The position numbers and the translations under genes are program-made. From Ferrovibrio terrae (GTDB taxonomy: Bacteria > Pseudomonadota > Alphaproteobacteria > Ferrovibrionales > Ferrovibrionaceae): a stretch of DNA of 64,000 bases. The notes under the pieces are model-generated. The model searched no databases, was not told the origin of the DNA, and saw only the letters and a program-made list of their open reading frames with translations. Position 1 is the first letter of the stretch. Every line of letters starts with the position of its first letter. Positions 8,089 through 16,909 of this stretch are shown here, in pieces. The stretch is taken from contig NZ_CP041636.1 in the NCBI RefSeq assembly GCF_007197755.1, positions 3,198,001 to 3,262,000 on the forward strand, given 5' to 3'.

Positions 8089-9129
8089 TCAGGTGATGCT
8101 GTAGAGGACGACGGGGGTCGACTTGCCCGGCAGCGGAAAGGTGCCCAGCCCCTGCGACGTCATCCCGTCCGGCAGTGCGGCTGCCGCAAGGGCCTCGGCC
8201 GAGGCAATGATGTCGTTGGGCAGGGTTTTGGCGACCGTTTCGATTTTCGCGGTGGTGTTGACCGTATCGCCCAAAAGTACGATCTCGCGTTTCACTTCAC
8301 CCATTTCACCTGCCACCACCGGGCCGGCATGCAGTACGGCGCGGAAGTCTGGCGCAACCCCGAAATCCTGACGGTAGCGGTCTGACAGCTGGGCGAACCG
8401 CTGCTGCGCCTCGCGTACGGCTGCATAGGCGCCGGCCGGATTCCGACGGCCGTCCAGCGGCCAGGTCACGATCATCTCGTCACCGACATACTTATGCACC
8501 ACACCGCCCCAGGCCAGCACGGGTTCGGTCAGGTCGACAAAGAAGCGGTTCAGCAAACTGTGGAAAGCCATGTCACCGATCTTCTCGGCGATGGCGGACG
8601 AGCCGCGCATATCGAAGAACACCATCAGCCGGTGCTCCAGCCGCGGGCGGTGATAGCGGCCACGCAGCATGTTGCCCAGCACGCCGGGGCCCAGCAGCAT
8701 CGACATTTCCATGGTGAAGTTGATCAGCAGCGCGAAGCCGACCGAAAAGAAGAAGGTGATGGCAGTAATGCGGTTGAAGCCGAAACCCGGGTCGCCGGGT
8801 GCGCCGAAGAATGTGCTGCCCAGCCAGTCGCCGCCGAGGATGGCGCCGATGTAGACGACCTCCTTGATGGCCAGCAGCTGCCAGAAGGGACGGCGGCGCA
8901 GCCCGTTGGCGCCCTCGACGACATAGATCTCGAAATAGGCGATGGCGGAGCTGACCAGCAGACCGGTGAATGCTCCCCGCAGCGTGCCGTGCACCAGGAT
9001 ATGGGGGAGGAAGTCCTCGCCCATGATGATGCCGAGGGCTGTCCCGTAAGCAGCGCCAAGCAGGATGCCCAGCAGCATGAACAGGTGCAGGAGCTTGAGG
9101 CGGCGGCGGCGGGTGTGGGTCAGGTCCAT
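8089..9129 (-). CDS. Membrane-anchored class III adenylate/guanylate cyclase
   Basis: 346 residues. The N-terminal half (about 10-150) contains four or five hydrophobic segments with no known sensor signature; the C-terminal half (165-340) is a class III nucleotide cyclase domain. The two metal-binding aspartates are Asp173 in FFDMRGSS and Asp217 in KYVGDEMIVTW. The transition-state pair is altered: the usual N-x-x-A-R appears as VNTTAKIE, so the asparagine is kept but lysine replaces the arginine. It should make cAMP (or cGMP) at the inner membrane, probably in response to a membrane signal, though the Arg-to-Lys change makes activity less certain. It is a single gene; the stop lies at 8089. 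Confidence 0.85.
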   Translation of the reverse strand: MDLTHTRRRRLKLLHLFMLLGILLGAAYGTALGIIMGEDFLPHILVHGTLRGAFTGLLVSSAIAYFEIYVVEGANGLRRRPFWQLLAIKEVVYIGAILGGDWLGSTFFGAPGDPGFGFNRITAITFFFSVGFALLINFTMEMSMLLGPGVLGNMLRGRYHRPRLEHRLMVFFDMRGSSAIAEKIGDMAFHSLLNRFFVDLTEPVLAWGGVVHKYVGDEMIVTWPLDGRRNPAGAYAAVREAQQRFAQLSDRYRQDFGVAPDFRAVLHAGPVVAGEMGEVKREIVLLGDTVNTTAKIETVAKTLPNDIIASAEALAAAALPDGMTSQGLGTFPLPGKSTPVVLYSIT

Positions 9130-9243
9130 GAGTGCAGCTCGGGGTGTCGCGCGATCATAAAAAGCCGGGAGTTGGGAGGAAAGCCGACATGGCGGTCATC
9201 TTGTGCCGGCGCGCACATTCCGGGCCCGGAAACGGCGGAAATG

Positions 9244-9277
9244 AAAAAGGCCGCGGCAACCTGGATCGCCGCGGCCT
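9244..9277 (-). terminator. Rho-independent terminator of the dac gene
   Basis: A perfect 10-bp stem (AGGCCGCGGC at 9248-9257 paired with 9268-9277) with a 10-base loop. Read on the minus strand it ends in a run of five T residues (9248-9244). It lies 24 bases beyond the stop codon of the carboxypeptidase gene, the normal place for its terminator. Confidence 0.85.
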
Positions 9278-9300
9278 GTTTGAAATGCGATCCGGCGCGC

Positions 9301-10536
9301 TCAGGCGTCCGGCGAAATGACCGCGCAGGTCATCTTTTCACGCTTGAGCTGTTCGCAGGCCTGACGGGCGGAGGTCTGGGTCAGGCCGGTGAGGCGGGCG
9401 CGGTACAGCGTGCTCCTGCCGGCATCGATGGCATCCACCAGCGGCTCGGCCTCCGGCAGCTTGGTCTTCACACGGTCGAGCAGCTTCTCGGCGGCAGCAG
9501 CCTGTTTGAAGGCGCCGAGTTGCACGGCCCACTCGCCAGACGGTGCGGCAGCCTCGCGCGGTGCGGCGACCTGGGTTGCCTTCTTGATCTGTTTGGCGCG
9601 GGCAGCGGTGGGCGCGGGCGCGGCCGCTTCGGCATTCGAGATCAGGCCGAGGCCCTGGTCACGCTTCGGCGCGTCGACCATCAGCAGTGGGGCATTGCGG
9701 TCCTCGCCGCTCTCAAGCTTCTCGAAACCGATGTCGAGCAGCTGGATCATGCGGTTGTCGCGGGCCTGCACGCTGGTGCCGCCATAGACCACCGCCACGA
9801 TGCGGCGGCCATCGCGCTTGGCCGAGGCCACCAGGTTGAAGCCAGAGGCGGCGATGAAGCCGGTCTTGATGCCGTCGGCGCCTTCATAGCGCGCCAGCAT
9901 GTGGTTGTGGGTGCGGACAGGCGTGCCCTGCCATTCAAATTCGGCGGTTGAGAAGTAGCTGTAGTAAGCCTTGTGGTTCTTGACCAGGGCGATACCCAGC
10001 GTCGCCATGTCGCGCGCCGTGCTCTTCTGCTTGGTGTTGGGCAGGCCAGAGGCATTCTGGAATATAGTGCTGTGCATACCGAGCTGCTGGGCGCGGCGGG
10101 TCATCATCGCGGCGAACTGCTTCTCGGTGCCGCCGATGGCCTCGCCCAGAACGGCAGCCGCGTTATTGGCCGACTTGGTGATGTTGGCGAGGATGGCGTC
10201 GCGCACGGTAATGGTCTGGCCGGCGCGGAGCGGGATGCCGTAGGGCTGGGCTGCGGCGTGCTTTGACACGGTCAGCCGCTGGTCCATTTTCAGCCGGCCG
10301 TCCTTCAGGGCATCGAAGGCCATGTACAGGGTCATCATCTTGGTCAGAGAAGCGGGATAACGGGCGGCGTCCGGCTCCTGGGCATGGAGCACTCGGCCGT
10401 TATCGGCATCGACCACGATGGCGGAATAGGGACCGGCCAGGGCGGGGGCAGCCGTTAAGGCCAGCGCCAGGGCAGTGAAACAGATTGTTACAATAGCCGG
10501 GAGAATCCGCCCCTTGGCCAAATCGGTTCGCATCAT
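9301..10536 (-). CDS. D-alanyl-D-alanine carboxypeptidase (DacF-like, class C low-molecular-weight PBP) with SPOR domain
   Basis: 411 residues from the ATG-ATG pair at 10536. A signal peptide (hydrophobic residues 12-30, ending AAPALA) directs it to the periplasm. The serine peptidase motifs are all present: SLTK (Ser63-Lys66), SANN and KTG in DGIKTGFIAASG. The C-terminal 75 residues (starting GEWAVQLGAF) form a SPOR domain, which binds denuded glycan strands at division sites. It trims the terminal D-Ala of peptidoglycan stem peptides. A longer in-frame reading up to 10821 was rejected because the signal peptide begins at 10536 and the extension overlaps the divergent lipoprotein gene. It has its own terminator at 9244-9277. 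Confidence 0.92.
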   Translation of the reverse strand: MMRTDLAKGRILPAIVTICFTALALALTAAPALAGPYSAIVVDADNGRVLHAQEPDAARYPASLTKMMTLYMAFDALKDGRLKMDQRLTVSKHAAAQPYGIPLRAGQTITVRDAILANITKSANNAAAVLGEAIGGTEKQFAAMMTRRAQQLGMHSTIFQNASGLPNTKQKSTARDMATLGIALVKNHKAYYSYFSTAEFEWQGTPVRTHNHMLARYEGADGIKTGFIAASGFNLVASAKRDGRRIVAVVYGGTSVQARDNRMIQLLDIGFEKLESGEDRNAPLLMVDAPKRDQGLGLISNAEAAAPAPTAARAKQIKKATQVAAPREAAAPSGEWAVQLGAFKQAAAAEKLLDRVKTKLPEAEPLVDAIDAGRSTLYRARLTGLTQTSARQACEQLKREKMTCAVISPDA

Positions 10537-10732
10537 TATCTGCCTTACCTCGGTATCCCTTAGGGCGATGGGTGCCCTGACTGCGGGTAACGACCGGGTG
10601 CCCCCCAGGCCGCGAATCGGGAGAAGGATATTAACCAGACCTACCCCTTGTCCAGCGCATTGTTTACTAACAGATTGAATCGGCATGGATTCACCAGGAT
10701 CCGCAAGCCGGAAACGCAGGAAAACCCAGACT

Positions 10733-11455
10733 ATGACGAAGAGCTTTAAAAAAGTGTTCGCGGTTGGCCTTGCCCTAGCGGCAGGTCTGGCTGGCTGCGC
10801 CTCCCAGGGCCCGACCGACAATCCGCTCCGCCGATCCCTGACCTGGGACCGCTATGTGGGCGGGGACGACCTCGCCCGTGCCTGCACCGCCGGCCAACCC
10901 GCGAAATATCGGCTGGTCTACAATGCCCGGCAGGACGACCAGCAGCGCAGTTATGACATCACGGCGCAGCCCGATGGCGGCGCGATGATGGAGGCCCGGG
11001 TGCTGGGCCGGGGCCTGCTGAACAACATCCTGATCACCGATCCGTTGCGGCCGTGGAACGGGGAGCAGGCGCTGTATCGCATGAATCCGTCGGAGTTCAC
11101 CCAGTTGCAGGCGGCGATCACGGCGACCGGTTTTGAAGCGCCGGCGCCCAGCGGGCTCTTCCTGCGTGGCGACAGCTTCTACTGGACTGCCAGCGCCTGC
11201 CGGGAGGGTAAATTCCACTTCCATGCCTGGGGCTGGCCCTCGCCGGAATTCGACCGCATGGCCGTGCCGCTGCTGCGCGCTGTGGCGCCGTTCGACAAGA
11301 CGGCCGAGAAACCGATCGAGCCCTATGAAGTGGCGCTACCGCCCTATGGCACCATGCTCAGCCAGGGGACGGAAAAAGGCATGAAATCGGTACCCCATCG
11401 CTACATCGTGGGCGAGAACGGCCTGCGCTACAGCCAGGGCATCCTGTTCAACTAA
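10733..11455 (+). CDS. Putative lipoprotein of unknown function
   Basis: 240 residues from the ATG at 10733, chosen because it places a short basic start (MTKSFKK) directly before the hydrophobic stretch and lipobox LAGC, with lipidation at about Cys22. The mature part is soluble, with no membrane helix, and has conserved-looking aromatic motifs (LTWDRYVGGDDLARAC, FHFHAWGWPSPEFDR) that I cannot assign to a named family. It has three cysteines beyond the lipobox region, two of which could form a disulfide. It is divergent from the carboxypeptidase gene across about 195 bases that must hold both promoters, and it is followed by a hairpin with a T-run at 11490-11523. Confidence 0.8.
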   Translation: MTKSFKKVFAVGLALAAGLAGCASQGPTDNPLRRSLTWDRYVGGDDLARACTAGQPAKYRLVYNARQDDQQRSYDITAQPDGGAMMEARVLGRGLLNNILITDPLRPWNGEQALYRMNPSEFTQLQAAITATGFEAPAPSGLFLRGDSFYWTASACREGKFHFHAWGWPSPEFDRMAVPLLRAVAPFDKTAEKPIEPYEVALPPYGTMLSQGTEKGMKSVPHRYIVGENGLRYSQGILFN

Positions 11456-11489
11456 GCGAGTTTTTCACAGATTTCGGCCGATTCTATTG

Positions 11490-11523
11490 CGGCGCACAAG
11501 ATTTTTGTGCACCGCACCATTTT
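11490..11523 (+). terminator. Hairpin with T-run after the lipoprotein gene; also possible operator
   Basis: GCACAA (11494-11499) and TTGTGC (11505-11510) form a perfect inverted repeat with a 5-base spacer, extended by CGG/CCG outside one mismatch. A run of T begins about six bases further on. The placement 35 bases after the lipoprotein stop suits a terminator. The same dyad lies directly upstream of the phasin promoter, so it could instead bind a regulator. Confidence 0.5.
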
Positions 11524-11527
11524 TTCA

Positions 11528-11577
11528 TTGACGATCCGGCAGGCAGTGCCTAAATTCAAGGCTGTTGCAGCGCAGCA
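11528..11577 (+). promoter_or_regulatory. Sigma70 promoter of the phasin gene with possible PhaR site
   Basis: TTGACG (11528-11533), a 17-base spacer and TAAATT (11551-11556) form a good housekeeping promoter; transcription would start near 11563. Overlapping that start is TTGCAGCGCAG (11565-11575), seven of eight arm bases matching the TGC-rich CTGC-N3-GCAG type of site described for PhaR repressors of PHA granule genes. GGCA-N5-TGCC sits in the spacer. The promoter is clear; the PhaR assignment is inference. Confidence 0.6.
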
Positions 11578-11643
11578 TTTTGCCGTCCCCCTCCAGGTGG
11601 GTCAGGCCAGTGATAAACCCCGAGACAGCAAGGACAGCACCCC

Positions 11644-12162
11644 ATGGCTACCAAGAAGAAGATTGAAGGCACCGAAACCGAAGCCCTCGCCAACCCGTTT
11701 GAGGCTGTGATGTTCGCTTCGAAGGAGCAGGTCGAAAAGTCGATCGCCGCGAGCACCGAAGCGCTGGAGAAGGCGTTCTCGATGAGCAAGGAGCGTTTCG
11801 ACGCCGTCAGCAAGAGCGTTGATGACGCCGCCAAGCTCGGCAAGGATCAGGTCGAAGCCTACGTGACCGCCGGCAACGTCGCCAGCAAGGGCCTCGAGAG
11901 CATCAATGCTGAAGTCATGTCCTTCACCAAGACCCAGGTGGAAGACCAGATTTCCGCCGCCAAGGCGATGATGGGCGCCAAGACCCTGCAGGAATTCATC
12001 GAACTGCAGAGCGGCTACGCCAAGAGCGCCTTCGAGGCCTACACCGCGCACACCACCAAGCTGAGCGAAGTGGCCACCAAGGTCGCGCAGGACGCCTTCG
12101 CGCCGATCAATGCCCAGGTTCAGGCCGCCGTCGAAAAGATGGTGAAGCCGCTCGCCGCCTAA
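11644..12162 (+). CDS. Phasin family protein (PHA granule-associated)
   Basis: 172 residues, no signal peptide, almost entirely amphipathic helix and rich in Ala, Lys and Glu, with [17 protein letters not shown] near the start and repeated heptad-like segments. This is the phasin (Phasin_2) pattern. Phasins coat polyhydroxyalkanoate granules and control their number and size. An AAGGA element lies about ten bases before the ATG. The gene is a single unit: sigma70 promoter at 11528-11556 and a strong terminator at 12215-12246. The PHA synthase is 31 kb away in this window, so PHA genes are dispersed. Confidence 0.9.
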   Translation: MATKKKIEGTETEALANPFEAVMFASKEQVEKSIAASTEALEKAFSMSKERFDAVSKSVDDAAKLGKDQVEAYVTAGNVASKGLESINAEVMSFTKTQVEDQISAAKAMMGAKTLQEFIELQSGYAKSAFEAYTAHTTKLSEVATKVAQDAFAPINAQVQAAVEKMVKPLAA

Positions 12163-12214
12163 ATATTATGGCGGCTTGCGCCGCCAGAGTTTCCTCCCCA
12201 GTAGAGTATGTTTT

Positions 12215-12246
12215 AGAGCCCGGTCACAAAACCGGGCTCTTTTTTT
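12215..12246 (+). terminator. Rho-independent terminator after the phasin gene
   Basis: Perfect 10-bp stem AGAGCCCGGT (12215-12224) / ACCGGGCTCT (12231-12240) with loop CACAAA, followed by an unbroken T-run. It separates the phasin gene from clpS. Confidence 0.93.
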
Positions 12247-12341
12247 GTCCCAAGGCTACTGGTATTTTTAACCCGCGTGGCCATATCATCATTCCGTGCA
12301 CCAATTGTTTTCCTGGTGCCGCAAGTTTGCTGGGTCTGGGT

Positions 12342-12671
12342 ATGAGCGAACGGGATGGACGTGACGGGCGCGGGCGCACCGAGGTCGGCGTGGTCACCAA
12401 GACCCGGCCAAAGACGCAGAAGCCGCCTATGTACAAGGTTATGCTGCTGAACGACGACTACACTCCCATGGAGTTCGTCGTGCATGTGCTTGAGCGCTTT
12501 TTCAACAAAGCGCGCGAGGATGCGACCCGCATCATGTTGCATGTCCATCAGAAGGGCGTCGGCATCTGCGGTGTCTTTACCTACGAAGTTGCCGAGACCA
12601 AGGTTACCCAGGTGATTGATTTCGCGCGCCAGCACCAGCATCCGCTGCAGTGCACGATGGAACGCGACTGA
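12342..12671 (+). CDS. clpS: ATP-dependent Clp protease adaptor ClpS
   Basis: 109 residues from the ATG at 12342. The long disordered N-terminus ([16 protein letters not shown]) precedes the globular domain: [18 protein letters not shown] contains the N-D-D-Y-T-P motif that forms the N-degron pocket, and [20 protein letters not shown] is the second conserved block. ClpS delivers proteins with destabilising N-terminal residues to ClpA. It lies 16 bases upstream of clpA, the standard arrangement. An upstream in-frame extension to 12168 was rejected because it would run through the phasin terminator. Confidence 0.96.
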   Translation: MSERDGRDGRGRTEVGVVTKTRPKTQKPPMYKVMLLNDDYTPMEFVVHVLERFFNKAREDATRIMLHVHQKGVGICGVFTYEVAETKVTQVIDFARQHQHPLQCTMERD

Positions 12672-12687
12672 GGGAGGCTTACACGTA

Positions 12688-15069
12688 ATGGCATCTTTCT
12701 CCCGCACGCTTGAACAGACCCTGCATCGCGCGCTGTCGCTCGCCGGCGCCAAAAAGCACGAATTCGCCACGCTCGAACATCTGCTGTTCGCCCTGACCGA
12801 AGACCAGGATGCGATTGCGGTGCTGCGTGCCTGCAATGTCGACGTCGAGAAGCTGCGCCAGCGTGTCGGCACTTTCATCGATGAAGAACTGCGCGGCCTG
12901 GTGGTCAGCATCCCACAGGATGCCAAACCGACGCTGAGCTTCCAGCGCGCCGTGCAGCGCGCTCTGTTCCATGTGCAGTCGTCCGGGCGCGAGGAAGTGA
13001 CCGGCGCGAACGTGCTGGTCGCGATCTTCTCCGAGCGTGAAAGCCATGCCGTGCATTTCCTGCAGGAGCAGGACATGACCCGTCTGGATGCCGTCAGTTA
13101 TATCAGCCATGGCGTTGCCAAGGCGCCGGGCAGGGGTGACCGTCGTCCGGTGCGGGGTGCCGACAGCGATGTCGAGCAGCGCGCCGAGCGCGTCGAACGC
13201 GGTGAGCGCGAGCGCAGCGGCGGCGACCGCAATGCGGCTAAGGACAAAGAGGCGCTCAGCGCCTACTGCGTCAACCTCAACGAGAAGGCCAAGGCCGGCA
13301 AGATCGATGCCCTGATCGGCCGCGAGGCCGAGATCGAGCGCACGATCCAGATCCTGTGCCGCCGCACCAAGAACAACCCGCTTTATGTGGGCGATCCCGG
13401 TGTCGGCAAGACCGCCATTGCCGAGGGCCTGGCGCGCCGCATCGTGCGCGGCGAAGTGCCGGATGTCCTCAAGGACTCCACCATCTATGCGCTCGATATG
13501 GGCAGCCTGCTGGCCGGCACGCGGTATCGCGGTGATTTCGAAGAGCGCCTGAAGCAGGTGATGCAGGAACTGGAGGGCCAGCCCGGTTCGATCCTGTTCA
13601 TCGACGAGATGCATACGGTAATTGGCGCCGGCGCTACCTCGGGTGGCGCGATGGATGCCTCCAACCTGCTGAAGCCGGCACTGGCCTCGGGCGCGCTGCG
13701 CTGCATCGGTTCGACGACCTACAAGGAATTCCGGTCCTATATCGAGAAGGACCGCGCGCTGCTGCGCCGGTTCCAGAAGATCGACGTCAACGAGCCGACG
13801 CCGGCCGACGCGATCAAGATCCTGAAGGGCATCAAGGGCTACTACGAGCAGCATCACGGCGTGCGCTACACTGAGGATGCGATCAAGGCTGCCGTTGAAC
13901 TTGCCGCGAAATACATCAACGACCGCAAACTGCCCGACAAGGCGATCGACGTGATCGACGAAGTCGGCGCGGCCGAGCTGATGAAGCCGGAACACAAACG
14001 TCGCAAGACCATCGGCGTGAAGGAGGTCGAGGCCATCGTTGCCAAGATCGCCCGCATTCCACCCAAGTCGGTTTCGCGCGAGGACAAGGAGTCCCTGCGC
14101 AATCTTGAGGCCGAGCTGCAGCGCGTGGTCTACGGCCAGGACAAGGCCATCGAAGCACTCTCCAGTGCCATCAAGCTGGCGCGTGCCGGCCTGCGCGAAC
14201 CGGAGAAGCCGATCGGCAGTTACCTGTTCTCGGGCCCGACCGGTGTTGGCAAGACCGAAGTTGCGCGCCAGCTCGCCACCATCATGGGCGTCGAACTGAT
14301 CCGCTTCGACATGTCTGAATACATGGAACGCCACAGCGTCAGCCGTCTGATCGGTGCACCGCCGGGCTATGTAGGCTTCGACCAGGGCGGCCTGCTGACC
14401 GATGCGGTCGACCAGCATCCGCATTGCGTGCTGCTGCTCGACGAAATCGAGAAGGCGCATGGTGACCTGTTCAATATCCTGTTGCAGGTGATGGACCACG
14501 GCAAGCTGACCGACAATAACGGCAAGCATGTCGATTTCCGCAATGTCGTGCTGATCATGACCACCAATGCCGGCGCGTCCGAAATGTCCAAGAATGCCAT
14601 CGGTTTCGGCCGCGGCATGAAGGAAGGCGAGGACGAAGAGGCGATCAAGAAGATGTTCACGCCGGAATTCCGCAATCGTCTCGATGCGGTGATCCCCTTC
14701 GCGTCGTTGGCTCCGGAAGTGATCAACAAGGTGGTCGACAAGTTTGTCGCCCAGCTCGAAGGTCAGCTTGCGGATCGCAATGTCACCGTTGCCCTCACTG
14801 ACGAAGCCCGTGCCTGGCTGGCCGAGCGTGGCTATGACCAGCTCTATGGCGCGCGTCCACTCGGCCGCGTCATCCAGGAGCACATCAAGAAGCCGCTGGC
14901 CGACGAGCTGCTGTTCGGGCAACTGGTGAAGGGTGGTCACGTCCTCGTGAAAGTCGAAGACGACAAGCTGGCCTTCGAGTTCACCGTCGAAAAGGGCGGA
15001 CCGGATAAAAGCGGGAAGGGCGGCACCGATGGCTCTTCCGACGGCAAGGTGCCCGAATACGCGCACTGA
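12688..15069 (+). CDS. clpA: ATP-dependent Clp protease ATP-binding subunit ClpA
   Basis: 793 residues, with AGGGAGG at 12671-12677 as ribosome binding site. Domains in order: N-terminal ClpS/substrate-binding repeats (1-145), a charged linker (150-190), first AAA+ module with Walker A GDPGVGKT and Walker [10 protein letters not shown], and second AAA+ module with GPTGVGKTE and [14 protein letters not shown] in KNAIGFGRG is the loop that docks on ClpP. The absence of a middle coiled-coil domain and the presence of clpS upstream separate it from ClpB and ClpC. It unfolds substrates for ClpP in the cytoplasm. The C-terminal 25 residues are a Gly/Ser/Lys-rich tail. Confidence 0.97.
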   Translation: MASFSRTLEQTLHRALSLAGAKKHEFATLEHLLFALTEDQDAIAVLRACNVDVEKLRQRVGTFIDEELRGLVVSIPQDAKPTLSFQRAVQRALFHVQSSGREEVTGANVLVAIFSERESHAVHFLQEQDMTRLDAVSYISHGVAKAPGRGDRRPVRGADSDVEQRAERVERGERERSGGDRNAAKDKEALSAYCVNLNEKAKAGKIDALIGREAEIERTIQILCRRTKNNPLYVGDPGVGKTAIAEGLARRIVRGEVPDVLKDSTIYALDMGSLLAGTRYRGDFEERLKQVMQELEGQPGSILFIDEMHTVIGAGATSGGAMDASNLLKPALASGALRCIGSTTYKEFRSYIEKDRALLRRFQKIDVNEPTPADAIKILKGIKGYYEQHHGVRYTEDAIKAAVELAAKYINDRKLPDKAIDVIDEVGAAELMKPEHKRRKTIGVKEVEAIVAKIARIPPKSVSREDKESLRNLEAELQRVVYGQDKAIEALSSAIKLARAGLREPEKPIGSYLFSGPTGVGKTEVARQLATIMGVELIRFDMSEYMERHSVSRLIGAPPGYVGFDQGGLLTDAVDQHPHCVLLLDEIEKAHGDLFNILLQVMDHGKLTDNNGKHVDFRNVVLIMTTNAGASEMSKNAIGFGRGMKEGEDEEAIKKMFTPEFRNRLDAVIPFASLAPEVINKVVDKFVAQLEGQLADRNVTVALTDEARAWLAERGYDQLYGARPLGRVIQEHIKKPLADELLFGQLVKGGHVLVKVEDDKLAFEFTVEKGGPDKSGKGGTDGSSDGKVPEYAH

Positions 15070-15159
15070 TCCCGGTTCGCGTCATACGGGTTAGCGTTAC
15101 GGAAGCGCTCGCGAGTCCGTAGACATAAATTCTCCATAAAATTACAGTGGTGTCCATGC

Positions 15160-15182
15160 GGCGCAGGCTTCAGGCCTGCGCC
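15160..15182 (+). other. GC-rich hairpin upstream of the peptide-binding protein gene
   Basis: A perfect 9-bp stem GGCGCAGGC (15160-15168) / GCCTGCGCC (15174-15182) with a 5-base loop, in the 180-base gap between clpA and the binding-protein gene and without a T-run. It may be part of the leader mRNA. A second weak dyad (TACGGA 15098-15103 / TCCGTA 15116-15121) lies just after clpA. Confidence 0.5.
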
Positions 15183-15250
15183 ACAGGGACCGTCCGGCCT
15201 GGGGAAAGCTCTGGCCGCGCGGGGAGGACAAAAAACAACAGGAGGCTATA

Positions 15251-16849
15251 TTGGCCAAATTCCGTATCAAGGCCGCGCTGCTTGCCGGCGCGCTGACACT
15301 TGCTCTGCCGCTGATCGCCGCTCCGGCACTCGCGCAGGGCAAGGTGCTGCGCTGGGCGAGCCAGGGCGACTACCTCACCATGGACCCGCACAGCCAGAAC
15401 GAAGGCCTGACCCGCACGGGGAGCTTCCAGACCTATGAAGGCCTGGTTGGCTACAGCGCCGATCTGAAATTCGTGCCCGCGCTCGCCACCTCGTGGAAGG
15501 CGGTCAATGACACCACCTGGGAATTCAAGCTGCGCCAGGGCGTGAAGTTCCATGACGGCAGTGACTTCACCGCCGACGACGTGGTCTTCTCGGTGAAGCG
15601 CGCTCAGCACCCCAACTCCGACTTCAAGACCTACATCGCCAGCGTCAAGGACGTGAAGAAGATCGACGCGCAGACCGTGCACGTCGAAACCAATGGCGCC
15701 AACCCGATCCTGCCGAACCAGATCGCCAACATCTTCATGATGTCGAAGGCCTGGGCGGAAAAGAACAATGTGGTCAATCCGCAGTCCTACAAGGACAAGG
15801 AAGAGACCTTCGCGGTGCGCAACACCAACGGCACCGGTCCGTTCGTGCTGAAGACCCGCGAACAGGACGTCCGCACGGTTGTGGCCAAGAACCCGACCTG
15901 GTGGGGCCTGAAGGACAACCCGCATAACATCGACGAGATCGTCTATACCCCGGTGACCACGCCGGCGACCCGCGTCGCCGCACTGCTGTCGGGCCAGCTC
16001 GATTTCGTGCTCGACGTGCCGGTGCAGGACGTGGAGCGCGTGAAGCGCTCGGCCGGCCTGCAGGTGAAGAAGACCAACGAGATCCGTACGATCTTCCTCG
16101 GTCTTGATGTCGGCAGCCCGGAACTGAAGTACGGCGACGTGAAGGGCAAGAATCCCTTCGCCGACAAGCGCGTGCGTCAGGCCATGTACCATGCCATCGA
16201 CATGAACGCGATCGCCCAGAAGGTGATGCGCGGCGATGCGGTGGTGGCGGGCATGATCACCTCGCCGGGCGTGCATGGTTACGAAAAGGCGCTGGACAAG
16301 CGCCTGCCGTATGACCTGAACAAGGCGAAAGCGCTGATGAAGGATGCCGGCTACGCCAACGGCTTCGGCATCAAGCTGGATTGCTCGAACGACCGCTACG
16401 TGAATGACGAGGGCATCTGCCAGGCTGTGGTTGGCATGCTGGCGCAGATCGGCATCAAGGTTGATCTGGCGGCCCAGTCGAAGACCCTGCATTTTCCCAA
16501 GCTGCAGAAGAAGGATACGTCCTTCTACCTGGTGGGCTGGGGCGTGCCGACCTTCGACAGCCACTACGTCTTCTCGTATATGGCCCAGACGCCCGACGGC
16601 AAGAACGGCAGCTGGAACTTCACCAACTACTCGAACCCGAAGCTGGACGGCATGATCAATGGTATGCTGAGCGAGCTCGATCCGGCCAAGCGTGACAAGC
16701 TGATCCACGACGCGTGGACCATCCTGAACGACGAGATCATCTACCTGCCGCTGCACCACCAGGTGCTGAACTGGGCGATGAGCGAGAAGCTGGATATGCC
16801 GATCATCGCGGACAACGTGCCGCGCTTCCACTTCGCCAAGATGAAGTAA
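15251..16849 (+). CDS. Peptide/nickel-type ABC transporter substrate-binding protein (SBP_bac_5)
   Basis: 532 residues, starting at an unusual TTG codon at 15251. The start is fixed by CAGGAGG (15239-15245) just before it and by the signal peptide that follows (basic AKFRIKAA, then a hydrophobic run ending APALA). The mature protein has the family 5 layout: LRWASQGDYLTMDPH near the start, GVKFHDGSDFTADDVVFSVKR around residue 98-118, VRQAMYHAIDMNAI near 310. It binds an oligopeptide-like ligand in the periplasm for the two permeases downstream. No ATPase gene accompanies them. A strong terminator (16856-16895) follows at once, so most transcripts should end here and leave binding protein in excess. 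Confidence 0.92.
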   Translation: MAKFRIKAALLAGALTLALPLIAAPALAQGKVLRWASQGDYLTMDPHSQNEGLTRTGSFQTYEGLVGYSADLKFVPALATSWKAVNDTTWEFKLRQGVKFHDGSDFTADDVVFSVKRAQHPNSDFKTYIASVKDVKKIDAQTVHVETNGANPILPNQIANIFMMSKAWAEKNNVVNPQSYKDKEETFAVRNTNGTGPFVLKTREQDVRTVVAKNPTWWGLKDNPHNIDEIVYTPVTTPATRVAALLSGQLDFVLDVPVQDVERVKRSAGLQVKKTNEIRTIFLGLDVGSPELKYGDVKGKNPFADKRVRQAMYHAIDMNAIAQKVMRGDAVVAGMITSPGVHGYEKALDKRLPYDLNKAKALMKDAGYANGFGIKLDCSNDRYVNDEGICQAVVGMLAQIGIKVDLAAQSKTLHFPKLQKKDTSFYLVGWGVPTFDSHYVFSYMAQTPDGKNGSWNFTNYSNPKLDGMINGMLSELDPAKRDKLIHDAWTILNDEIIYLPLHHQVLNWAMSEKLDMPIIADNVPRFHFAKMK

Positions 16850-16855
16850 CCCCAA

Positions 16856-16895
16856 CCGCCGCCCCGGGTCATACCGGGGCGGCGGACCTTTTTTT
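16856..16895 (+). terminator. Strong hairpin with T-run between binding protein and permease genes
   Basis: A perfect 12-bp GC stem (16856-16867 with 16874-16885), 6-base loop, then ACC and seven T residues. Because the permease gene starts 15 bases beyond on the same strand, it probably acts as a partial terminator that lowers permease expression relative to the binding protein, as in many ABC operons. Confidence 0.92.
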
Positions 16896-16909
16896 GTAAG
16901 TAAAGCCCC

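Noticed and set aside
12679-15066. A 795-codon open frame opposite clpA
   Set aside because: It is the antisense shadow of a highly conserved gene in GC-rich DNA; the translated product has no family features.
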